6,195 bases of DNA from Poindextera sp035295705 (GTDB lineage Bacteria; Pseudomonadota; Alphaproteobacteria; Caulobacterales; Caulobacteraceae). The position numbers were made by a program, and so were the translations under genes. The stretch spans positions 1 through 6,195 of the forward strand of contig DATGIN010000293.1 of the NCBI GenBank assembly GCA_035295705.1, written 5' to 3'. Position 1 is the stretch's first letter; each line of letters opens with the position of its first letter. This document shows positions 1 through 5,442 of this stretch, one piece after another. The notes beneath the pieces were generated by a model, which made no database searches, was not told where the DNA came from, and saw only the letters and a program-made list of their open reading frames with translations.

Positions 1-24
1 GCTCTCCGACGTCGCCAAACGCAT
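1..24 (-). CDS. 5' end of an unidentified divergent gene (partial, runs off the left edge)
   Basis: Only eight codons are visible on the minus strand, reading M-R-L-A-T-S-E-S from an ATG at 24-22. The case for a real start is the sequence just before it. Read on the minus strand, GGGAGG ends six bases ahead of the ATG, which is a near-ideal ribosome binding site in a genome where several other genes here have weak ones. A plausible promoter lies further upstream at 93-120. The gene would be divergent from the yqaA-like gene. Eight residues are too few to identify a family, so no function is proposed. It could still be a chance match. Confidence 0.5.
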
Positions 25-92
25 GGCTTGCCTCCCGAAGTCTGCCTGCCTTTCTCCAACTTGCCGCCGCGGTCGCGGGCGGAGCGCGATTG

Positions 93-120
93 ATTTTGGA
101 ACTGAACCGCGAGGTTTCAA
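93..120 (-). promoter_or_regulatory. Candidate promoter for the left-edge minus-strand gene
   Basis: On the minus strand TTGAAA (120-115) matches the TTGACA -35 hexamer at five of six positions. It is followed after 16 bases by CAAAAT (98-93), which matches TATAAT at four of six. Transcription would begin near position 86, giving a leader of roughly 60 bases before the ATG at 24. This is a pattern match only. Confidence 0.3.
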
Positions 121-314
121 GGGCCGGCGCCGGCGGGTGGCCGCGGCGACGATGAGGCGGGCGAGCCACGGGCAAATCGAGCGCGCCCAACGCCCGTTCG
201 CCGCGGCTTTAGCGAGCAGGAAATCCCCAATTTTTCAATATCATGCCCTTGGCGCGAGTGCACCAGGAGTCCGTTGGCCGCCCGTGGTTCAAATCCGACC
301 TCGGCCGCCCCTCT

Positions 315-335
315 GCGCAGCCGCTGCGGCTGTGC
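315..335 (+). repeat. 9-bp inverted repeat (hairpin) upstream of yqaA-like gene
   Basis: GCGCAGCCG (315-323) pairs with CGGCTGTGC (327-335) around a CTG loop: eight Watson-Crick pairs and one G-T wobble. No T-run follows on either strand, so it is not a standard intrinsic terminator. It ends 46 bases before the yqaA-like ATG. It could fold in a leader RNA if transcription starts upstream, or be an operator. Its role is unknown. Confidence 0.45.
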
Positions 336-347
336 GGGCGCTAGGAC
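324..347 (+). promoter_or_regulatory. Weak candidate promoter for the yqaA-dsbB-coq7-GNAT run
   Basis: GCTAGGAC at 340-347 matches seven of eight positions of the -10 element described for the Caulobacter housekeeping sigma factor (GCTANAWC). The facing -35 (CTGCGGC, 324-330) is poor and the 9-base spacer is one short of the usual 10-14. A second GCTAGA at 363-368 is also possible but would leave almost no leader. The relevance of the Caulobacter consensus rests on the inferred lineage. Confidence 0.22.
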
Positions 348-381
348 GTAGGAGCGAACGCTGCTAGACGCGCGGCCGCCG

Positions 382-960
382 ATGCTCCGCTCCCTCTACG
401 ACTGGATCCTGCGCCTGGCGGCGACGCCGTTCGCCATGCCGGCCCTGGCGGGCGTCGCGATGGTCGAGGCGACGTTTCCGTTCGCGCCGCCGGACCTGAT
501 GCTGGCGCCGATGGTGCTGGCCAGGCGCGAGCGCGCCTGGTTCTACGCCGGCGTCTGCACCGCCGGCTCGGTGACGGGCGGCATGATCGGCTACGCCATC
601 GGGTTCTTCGTCGCCGGGCTGGGCAACCAGATCCTGGCGTTTTCGGGCCACGCGAACGCGCTGGCCGCGTTCCACGCCTGGTTCGCCCAGTGGGGCCTGG
701 CGGTGATCCTCATCAAGGGCCTGACGCCGGTGCCCTACATGCTGGTGACGCTGGCCTCCGGGCTCGCGCACTTCAGTTTCCCTATCTTTGTCGGCGCCTC
801 GGCGGTGACCCGGGGCGGCCGGTTCTTCGCCGAGGCCGCGCTGTTGCAGCATCCGAAGGCGAAAGCGATCATCGACCGCTACTTCTACTGGATCGCCGCC
901 GCCGGCATCGCGGCGATCATCGCCGCCGTCCTCGTCCTCCGCCGCTTTGGCGGCGTTTGA
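382..960 (+). CDS. YqaA/DedA-like (VTT-domain) inner membrane protein
   Basis: A 192-residue integral membrane protein of the YqaA branch of the DedA/SNARE-associated (VTT) superfamily. Distant relatives of this superfamily flip or recycle lipids and support membrane homeostasis; the exact substrate of YqaA proteins is not established. Visible landmarks are the N-terminal LYDW motif, an acidic-plus-PPD segment (E29 to D38), a glycine-rich segment GGMIGYAIG (66-74), the KGLTPVPY re-entrant-like segment (112-119) ending in ASG (125-127), and the Arg-containing RGGRFF motif (144-149). A final hydrophobic helix covers about 168-187. From memory YqaA relatives often have Lys after the PY pair; here it is Met120. 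Length is typical (about 190-200). The ribosome binding site is weak, but the ATG begins the conserved N-terminus. It is the first gene of a plus-strand run, 21 bases before dsbB. Confidence 0.92.
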   Translation: MLRSLYDWILRLAATPFAMPALAGVAMVEATFPFAPPDLMLAPMVLARRERAWFYAGVCTAGSVTGGMIGYAIGFFVAGLGNQILAFSGHANALAAFHAWFAQWGLAVILIKGLTPVPYMLVTLASGLAHFSFPIFVGASAVTRGGRFFAEAALLQHPKAKAIIDRYFYWIAAAGIAAIIAAVLVLRRFGGV

Positions 961-981
961 TTTTCCGCATACGCTGGCGAC

Positions 982-1494
982 ATGCGTCCGATTGCAGGCC
1001 TCATCTTGCGCAACTGGCCGGCGCTGGCCTTGGCGATCTCGATCGTCGTGCTCGCCGGCGCCTACGCGTTCCAGGTGTTCGGGGGCTTGCAGCCCTGCGA
1101 GCTCTGCCACCTGCAGCGCGAGGTCTACTTCATCGCCATTCCCGTCGCGGCGCTGGCGCTGGTCTCGAGCCGCCTCGACCAGCTGAAGACGTTCGCGCCC
1201 TGGCTCGGCGCGGTCCTGGCGATCATCTTCCTCGGCGGCGCGCTGATCGCGGGATATCACGCCGGCGTCGAGTGGCATTGGTGGCCAGGCCCGCAGGCGT
1301 GCACCGGGGGCGCGGGGCCGGTGAGCGCCGCCGCGCTCGGCCGCCTCATGCGAGGGGGGCGCTTCAACATCCCGCGCTGCGACGAGGCCGCCTGGCGCCT
1401 GCTCGGCATCTCGATGGCCGGGTGGAACACGCTGATCTCCGCCGGCCTCGCCGCATGGACCGCGGCCTGGGTCGCGCGGGAGCGGAAGGCATGA
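982..1494 (+). CDS. dsbB: DsbB-family disulfide bond formation protein (quinone reductase)
   Basis: DsbB reoxidises the periplasmic thiol oxidase DsbA and passes the electrons to ubiquinone in the inner membrane. This 170-residue protein has four hydrophobic segments (about 12-34, 48-62, 72-92 and 140-165). The first periplasmic loop carries Cys39-Glu-Leu-Cys42, followed four residues later by Arg46, matching the E. coli Cys41-Cys44/Arg48 arrangement in which the Arg lies at the quinone site. The second loop carries Cys107 and Cys133, 26 residues apart, the same spacing as E. coli Cys104-Cys130. All four redox cysteines are therefore present and the protein should be active. The loop before Cys107 is rich in Trp (three within 98-101). 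No dsbA is visible in the window. The gene starts 21 bases after yqaA, and its stop overlaps the coq7 start in an ATGA, implying translational coupling. Confidence 0.94.
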   Translation: MRPIAGLILRNWPALALAISIVVLAGAYAFQVFGGLQPCELCHLQREVYFIAIPVAALALVSSRLDQLKTFAPWLGAVLAIIFLGGALIAGYHAGVEWHWWPGPQACTGGAGPVSAAALGRLMRGGRFNIPRCDEAAWRLLGISMAGWNTLISAGLAAWTAAWVARERKA

Positions 1495-2051
1495 GCGGCA
1501 GGCCGATTCCTCCCCGCCCCGGGGGCGCCTCGGGCCAACGGATGGCGGAGATGCTGCGCGTCGACCACGCGGGCGAGCTCGCCGCCGTTTCCATCTACCG
1601 CGCCCAGCGGGCGGTGTTCTCCCGCGCCGGCGCCCACGGGCGGATCAAGAGCCAGCTCGAGCGGATGCAGGCGCACGAAGCCGAGCATCTCGCCGCCTTC
1701 AACGAGCGCCTGGTCGCGCAAAAGGTGCGGCCGACCCTCTTTGCGCCGCTCTGGCGCGCCGCCGCGTTTGCGCTCGGCGCCACGACCGCCCTGATGGGCG
1801 AGGCGGCCGCGCACGCCTGCACCGAAGCGGTCGAAGACGTGATCGAGGCGCACTACGCCGATCAGATCGACGAGCTGGGCGACCGCGAGCCCGAGCTGGC
1901 GGCGGACCTCGCCCGCTTCCGCGCCGACGAGCTCCGCCACCGCGACCTGGCGGTCGAAGAAGGCGCGCGCGATGCGCCGGCCTATCCCCTGCTGGCCGCG
2001 GTGATCCGCGCCGGCTGCCGCGCGGCCATCAGGGTCAGCGAGAAGCTCTGA
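1491..2051 (+). CDS. coq7: COQ7-type demethoxyubiquinone hydroxylase
   Basis: This 186-residue di-iron monooxygenase carries out the last ring hydroxylation of ubiquinone synthesis (demethoxyubiquinone to demethylubiquinone), acting at the inner face of the membrane. The iron-binding set is complete: Glu29 in the DHAGE motif, Glu63 and His66 in EAEH, Glu115 in the EAVEDVIEAHY stretch, and Glu147 with His150 in ELRH. Length agrees with compact bacterial COQ7 proteins. It uses the oxygen-dependent di-iron chemistry rather than the flavin hydroxylase UbiF of E. coli, as many alphaproteobacteria do. The chosen ATG overlaps the dsbB stop by four bases (ATGA), and the conserved core begins near residue 18. 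A much longer upstream frame reads antisense-like, Arg/Pro-rich sequence through yqaA and dsbB and is not real. The pairing with dsbB links ubiquinone synthesis to a ubiquinone-using enzyme. Confidence 0.97.
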   Translation: MSGRPIPPRPGGASGQRMAEMLRVDHAGELAAVSIYRAQRAVFSRAGAHGRIKSQLERMQAHEAEHLAAFNERLVAQKVRPTLFAPLWRAAAFALGATTALMGEAAAHACTEAVEDVIEAHYADQIDELGDREPELAADLARFRADELRHRDLAVEEGARDAPAYPLLAAVIRAGCRAAIRVSEKL

Positions 2052-2074
2052 GGCGCCGGCGGCGTGGGGGCGGC

Positions 2075-2746
2075 ATGGACGTCGAGCGCATGCGCCGCGA
2101 AGCGGAGACCCCGGTCAGAGCGGGCGCCGGCGATGTCGATGCGGTTTCGCGCGACCTTGCGGACGCGTTCGCCAGCGACCCGTTGTTCGACTGGTTCTGT
2201 CGTCCCGACAGCCGGCGCGACGCCGCTCGGCTCGCCTTTTTCCGCCACCTGCTGCGCGAGCTGATCGCGCCGGGCGGCGGCGAGATGCTGCGGCCGGCCA
2301 GCGGCGGCGCCGCGGCTGTCTGGATGGGCTCGCACGAGCTCGGGCCGAACACGCCGATGCAGGAGCTTCGCGCGCTGCCCATGCTCATCCGCCTCACCGG
2401 CTCGTGGGCCCGGTTCATGCGCATGGCGCACCTGCGCGGCGTGATGGACCGGGCGCACCCGATGCAGCGGCCGCACGCCTACCTCTGGTTCCTGGGCGTG
2501 ACGCCGGCGGCGCAGGGCCACGGGATCGGCTCGCGGCTGCTGAAGGCGCGCCTGAATGGCCTGGATGCGGCGGGAACGCCGGCCTTCCTCGAGACAGCGA
2601 CGGAGCGGAACGTCGCCTTCTACCGCCGCCACGGGTTCGAGGTGATCAAGCAGTACCGCGCGGATCCGGACGCTCCTTGCGTCTGGGCCATGTGGCGGGA
2701 GGCCGCGGGCCATGCGGCCGCGCCGACGGCGGAGCTGCGGGCTTAA
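2075..2746 (+). CDS. GNAT-family N-acetyltransferase
   Basis: A 223-residue soluble protein with a single GNAT fold, which transfers an acetyl group from acetyl-CoA to an amine. The pyrophosphate-binding motif A is clear at about 140-156: LGVTPAAQGHGIGSRLL, with Q147, G150 and G152 in the Q-x-x-G-x-G position. Motif B follows at 179-188, where Asn179 and the FYRRHGF run are typical of the acetyl-CoA and dimer face. The first 130 residues are less conserved and include a helical, Arg- and Met-rich stretch (about 95-125) that presumably shapes the acceptor site. The substrate cannot be told. The start ATG follows a G-rich run (2066-2070) as a modest ribosome binding site; a second in-frame ATG at 2090 is possible. 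It begins 23 bases after coq7, so probably shares its transcript, but no functional link to quinone metabolism is evident. Confidence 0.93.
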   Translation: MDVERMRREAETPVRAGAGDVDAVSRDLADAFASDPLFDWFCRPDSRRDAARLAFFRHLLRELIAPGGGEMLRPASGGAAAVWMGSHELGPNTPMQELRALPMLIRLTGSWARFMRMAHLRGVMDRAHPMQRPHAYLWFLGVTPAAQGHGIGSRLLKARLNGLDAAGTPAFLETATERNVAFYRRHGFEVIKQYRADPDAPCVWAMWREAAGHAAAPTAELRA

Positions 2747-2759
2747 GCGGGCCGCCGTT

Positions 2760-2774
2760 TTCGCCGTCGGCGAA
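2760..2774. repeat. Small inverted repeat between convergent GNAT and ClC genes
   Basis: TTCGCCG and CGGCGAA flank a single central T, forming a six-pair hairpin with a three-base loop. It lies 13 bases past the GNAT stop and 40 bases past the ClC stop in their convergent 68-base gap, where a terminator is expected. Neither strand has a T-run after the stem (plus continues GGGGAT, minus continues AAAACGG), so it is not a standard intrinsic terminator. It may still stabilise mRNA 3' ends. Confidence 0.35.
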
Positions 2775-2814
2775 GGGGATCGGGTCGCGCCCCGCCAGCG
2801 GCCGACGTCCAGGC

Positions 2815-4650
2815 CTATTGCGGGTAGATCTTGACGCTGTCGGCGACTGCGTCCGCCACATGCTCCTTGGTGATCACGCCGACGACGTCGCGGCCGCGCG
2901 GCACCCCACGCCCGCGCACGACGACCGCCATCATCGCGCCCTTGCGCCACATGCGGCGAATGACGTCGAACGCCACGTCGTCCTCGCCGACCACGGTGAA
3001 GTTGAGGCTGGCGACGTCGCCGAGGGTGACGCCGGTCTGCGTCGCCTCCAGGCCGCGCCGGATGCCGGTGTTGACGCGCAGGACCCCGTAGATCCGCCCG
3101 TGTCGCTCGACCACCACGTGGCGCATGCGGCCCGCATGCTCCGGCTGGCGCAGGTAGGCGTCGAAGCTCATCTCGGCCGGCAGCACCTGGACGTCGCTCA
3201 CCATCACGTCCCGCGCGGGGCGCACCATGAACATGTTGGCGTGCCGCGCCTTGGGGATCGCCTGACCGCGCCGCACCAGCTTGGCGGTGTAGACCGTCTC
3301 CCACGACAGCACGCGCCGCACGCCGATGCTCATCGCGACCGCCACGATCATCGGCATGACGATCGAGTAGTCGAGCGTCATCTCGAAGATCATGGCGACG
3401 GCGGTCATGGCCGCGCCGGTGCCCCCGCCTACCATCGCGCCCATGCCGACCATGGCGAAGGCCGGCGCGCTGAGGTGCAGCGGCAGCCCGAGCGCGTTGA
3501 AGGCGGCCGCGAACGCGCCGCCCAACGTCGCGCCCATGAAAAGCGAGGGCGAGAAGACGCCGCCGGAGGAGCCCGAGCCCAGGCTGACGCCGGTCGCCAA
3601 CGCCTTGGCGAGGCAGAGCAGCCCCAGCATCCAGAAGACCCCGAGCCGGCCCATCAGCACCGCCTGGACCGTCGCATAGCCGACGCCGTCGACGTAGTAC
3701 TGCCCGAAGCCGAGGAACAGCGCGTACATCATAACGCCGACGATCAGCATGCCGAGCATGTGGCGCAGGTAGCGCGAGCCGATGCGGTCGAAGACGTCTT
3801 CCAAAAGGTGCAGACCGCGCGTGAAACCCGCCGCCGCGGCGCCGGTCAACGCGCCGAGCACGGCGAAGAGCATCAGGACGACCAGCGCGCCCGCGTCCGT
3901 GGTCAGGGCCTGGATCGGCGGGACGTGAAAGGCGGGCGCGTCGCCCAGCGCCCAGCGGCCAACGAAGGTGGCGGCGCCGGTGGCGATCGCGACCGGCAGG
4001 AAGGTATCGACGCTCACCTCGGGCATCATGAGCTCGATGGCGAACATCACCCCGCCGATCGGGGTGTTGAACGTGGCGGCGATGCCGGCCCCGGCGCCAG
4101 CGGCGACCAGCGCGATCCGCTGGCCGGCGGGCATGCGCACGACCTGGCCCAGCGTGGAGCCGAGCGCCGAACCGATCTGGATGATCGGACCCTCGCGGCC
4201 GACGGACGATCCGGACCCGATGGCGAGCGCCGAAGCGAGCGACTTCACGACCGCGACCACGGGGCGGATCACGCCGCCCTTGTGGTAGATCGCGTCCATC
4301 ACCTCGGGCACGCCGTGCCCCTTGGCCTCGGGCGCGAAGCTGGAGACCAGCCAGGTGACGCCGACGGCGCCCAGCACGGGCACGAGGATGACGCCTGCGC
4401 CCCAAGGCGCTGGGCCCGTGAAGACATTGGCGTCGTAGCGGACCGAGAAGACGCCGGCGAAAGCCAGGTTGTGGATCAGGCCGATCAGGTCGCGAAAGGC
4501 GACAGCCCCGACCCCCGTCACCACCCCCAGCGCGAGCGCCAGAAGGGAGATGACCACCAGCGGCAGGCGACGGCTTTCCTCGGCCGCGAGCACGCTGGCG
4601 ACGGGGGTCCCTGCCGATAGCGGGGCTGTCGCGGCTGTCGGCGAAGTCAT
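2815..4650 (-). CDS. ClC-family chloride channel/antiporter with C-terminal CBS pair
   Basis: A 611-residue voltage-gated-type ClC protein moving chloride (or another anion) across the inner membrane, expected to act as a dimer. The ClC domain spans about 30-460. GHGVPE (111-116) occupies the selectivity-filter helix, GREGP (151-155) holds the gating Glu153, GSSGGVFSP (360-368) is the second filter segment, and Tyr454 in ETVYTAKL lies where the pore tyrosine is expected. Two CBS domains follow (about 476-530 and 541-605), which in other ClC proteins bind adenine nucleotides and tune gating. Against E. coli ClC-ec1, the chloride-binding Ser107 position is His112 and the internal proton glutamate (Glu203) position is Leu207, while the preceding Glu206 is kept. 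It may thus be a channel or a differently coupled exchanger. The ATG follows GGAG by six bases. It diverges from the Rieske gene and converges on the GNAT gene. Long open frames on both strands overlie it as G+C artefacts. Confidence 0.96.
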   Translation of the reverse strand: MTSPTAATAPLSAGTPVASVLAAEESRRLPLVVISLLALALGVVTGVGAVAFRDLIGLIHNLAFAGVFSVRYDANVFTGPAPWGAGVILVPVLGAVGVTWLVSSFAPEAKGHGVPEVMDAIYHKGGVIRPVVAVVKSLASALAIGSGSSVGREGPIIQIGSALGSTLGQVVRMPAGQRIALVAAGAGAGIAATFNTPIGGVMFAIELMMPEVSVDTFLPVAIATGAATFVGRWALGDAPAFHVPPIQALTTDAGALVVLMLFAVLGALTGAAAAGFTRGLHLLEDVFDRIGSRYLRHMLGMLIVGVMMYALFLGFGQYYVDGVGYATVQAVLMGRLGVFWMLGLLCLAKALATGVSLGSGSSGGVFSPSLFMGATLGGAFAAAFNALGLPLHLSAPAFAMVGMGAMVGGGTGAAMTAVAMIFEMTLDYSIVMPMIVAVAMSIGVRRVLSWETVYTAKLVRRGQAIPKARHANMFMVRPARDVMVSDVQVLPAEMSFDAYLRQPEHAGRMRHVVVERHGRIYGVLRVNTGIRRGLEATQTGVTLGDVASLNFTVVGEDDVAFDVIRRMWRKGAMMAVVVRGRGVPRGRDVVGVITKEHVADAVADSVKIYPQ

Positions 4651-4740
4651 CTCGCGCTCCGAGCGTTGGGCGTCCGCACCGCCGCCCTCGAAGCGACATG
4701 CGCTGGCGACCTCTCTCGTCGGGGCCGCTCGACCGCGCGC

Positions 4741-4769
4741 CTCGTAGCAGACTCGAATTTATGTCACAA
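4741..4769 (-). promoter_or_regulatory. Candidate promoter for the ClC gene
   Basis: On the minus strand TTGTGAC (4769-4763) and GCTACGAG (4748-4741) are separated by 14 bases. They resemble the Caulobacter housekeeping promoter (TTGACGS, 10-14 bases, GCTANAWC) at about four of seven and six of eight positions. The leader to the ATG at 4650 would be about 85 bases. The -35 overlaps one arm of the inverted repeat at 4763-4775. A GACTC (GANTC) site, the recognition sequence of CcrM methylase in this class, lies at 4750-4754 within the spacer. Confidence 0.3.
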
Positions 4770-4775
4770 CATGAC
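4763..4775. promoter_or_regulatory. GTCA-N5-TGAC inverted repeat, possible operator
   Basis: GTCA (4763-4766) and TGAC (4772-4775) are arranged symmetrically around CAACA in the only A+T-rich patch of the ClC/Rieske divergent region. The repeat sits directly before the Rieske -10-like sequence and over the ClC -35-like sequence, so a bound regulator could affect both genes. The half-sites are short and do not match a regulator box I can name with confidence. Confidence 0.3.
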
Positions 4776-4781
4776 TATATT
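4774..4781 (+). promoter_or_regulatory. Candidate -10 element of the Rieske gene promoter
   Basis: ACTATATT matches GCTANAWC at six of eight positions and contains TATATT, five of six against TATAAT. No good -35 is seen at the proper distance, which would suit activator-dependent transcription. A start near 4788 would leave about 26 bases before the GTG at 4814 and would exclude the alternative GTG at 4787. Confidence 0.35.
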
Positions 4782-4813
4782 GCGCGGTGGGCGGGGCCTT
4801 ATGGGAGACGCCC

Positions 4814-5359
4814 GTGACGGCGACCGTCGCAGCCGAAGATATCCCGGCCTGGCCGCGCGGAACGCGCCGCGACTTCATTCACATCGCGGCCGGCGCGGCT
4901 GCCTTGGGCGGTGCGGCGGCGGCCGCCTGGCCGCTGATCGATCAGATGAATCCGAGCGCCGATACGCGGGCGCTGGCATCGATCGACGTGGACTTCAGCA
5001 AGGTCGCGCTGGGCCAGCAGATCACGGTGAAATGGCAGGGAAAGCCGGTGTTCGTTCGCCACCGCACGCCGGCCGAGATCGCCGCGGCGGTGCGCGACGA
5101 CCACGCGCCCTTGCGCGATCCGGCCACGGACGCATCGCGGCACAAGCCGGGCATGCCGGAGTGGCTCGTCGTGATCGGCGTTTGCACCCACCTGGGTTGC
5201 GTTCCGGATTTCGGACAGGGCCCCTATCGGGGGTGGCTCTGTCCGTGCCACGGGTCCGTCTACGACACCGCTGGGCGCATCCGCGCCGGCCCGGCGCCGA
5301 AGAACCTCTACCTGCCGCCCTACGCGTTCGAATCGGCGACCAAGCTCAAGCTCGGCTGA
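4814..5359 (+). CDS. petA: Ubiquinol-cytochrome c reductase, Rieske iron-sulfur subunit
   Basis: The Rieske subunit of the cytochrome bc1 complex takes one electron from ubiquinol at the periplasmic side and passes it to cytochrome c1. From the GTG at 4814 it is 181 residues. TRRDF (17-21) before a small-residue helix (about 24-42) is the Tat-type signal anchor typical of bacterial Rieske proteins, followed by the hinge region QMNPSADTRALASI (44-57). Cluster motifs are CTHLGC (124-129) and CPCHGS (143-148). By family precedent Cys124, His126, Cys143 and His146 bind the 2Fe-2S cluster, Cys129 and Cys145 form a disulfide, and Ser148 and Tyr150 tune its potential. GGGAG at 4803-4807 precedes this GTG by six bases; an upstream in-frame GTG at 4787 has no such site and would add nine residues. 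No cytochrome b or c1 gene follows, although petA-petB-petC is the usual order. Confidence 0.96.
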   Translation: MTATVAAEDIPAWPRGTRRDFIHIAAGAAALGGAAAAAWPLIDQMNPSADTRALASIDVDFSKVALGQQITVKWQGKPVFVRHRTPAEIAAAVRDDHAPLRDPATDASRHKPGMPEWLVVIGVCTHLGCVPDFGQGPYRGWLCPCHGSVYDTAGRIRAGPAPKNLYLPPYAFESATKLKLG

Positions 5360-5374
5360 CAGCGCCGCCGACGT

Positions 5375-5388
5375 GTCGCATGCGCGAC
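5375..5388. repeat. Short inverted repeat in the petA/HNH convergent gap
   Basis: GTCGC (5375-5379) and GCGAC (5384-5388) face each other across ATGC, 15 bases after the petA stop. It is a five-pair stem without a following T-run on either strand, so it is at best a weak transcript-end signal for petA. The remainder of the 83-base gap shows nothing else. Confidence 0.25.
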
Positions 5389-5442
5389 CCGAGCGTGCTG
5401 GACGGGGCCCATGGGACGAGCGGCCCAGAGCGCGAGCCGCCG

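Larger units (their letters stand above)
25..381. other. Divergent intergenic region, no gene found
   Basis: This 357-base stretch separates the minus-strand start at 24 from the yqaA-like start at 382. A plus-strand frame is open across it, but its translation is rich in Arg, Ala and Pro with no recognisable domain, and it has no ribosome binding site, so I do not call it a gene. It holds a 12-base perfect palindrome, GCCGGCGCCGGC at 123-134, and an A+T-rich patch around 220-245 unlike the rest of the region. It also holds an isolated tRNA T-loop-like string at 286-296 and a strong hairpin at 315-335. No known RNA family was recognised. Confidence 0.6.

Noticed and set aside
283..300. tRNA T-loop-like string GGTTCAAATCC on the plus strand
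   Set aside because: The flanking five-base arms pair at only about three positions, no acceptor stem partner or clear anticodon arm is found upstream, and no CCA follows. It is taken as chance similarity rather than a tRNA or a tRNA-derived attachment site.
23..367. 114-codon plus-strand frame in the left intergenic region
   Set aside because: There is no ribosome binding site, no recognisable domain, Arg/Ala/Pro-biased composition, and it overlaps the divergent gene's start signals.
364..1278. 304-codon minus-strand frame opposite yqaA and dsbB
   Set aside because: It is antisense to two genes with clear membrane-protein motifs, and its product is charged low-complexity sequence typical of complementary G+C-rich frames.
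2404..4620. 738-codon plus-strand frame antisense to the ClC gene
   Set aside because: The translation is His-, Asp-, Arg- and Gly-rich low-complexity sequence, the complement of ClC codons with G/C third bases. It starts inside the GNAT gene without a ribosome binding site.
1982..4699. 905-codon minus-strand frame overlapping the ClC gene and neighbours
   Set aside because: It is a different frame over genes with clear family motifs, and its translation is dominated by Arg, Gly, Ala and Asp with no domain. Long empty frames are expected at this G+C content.
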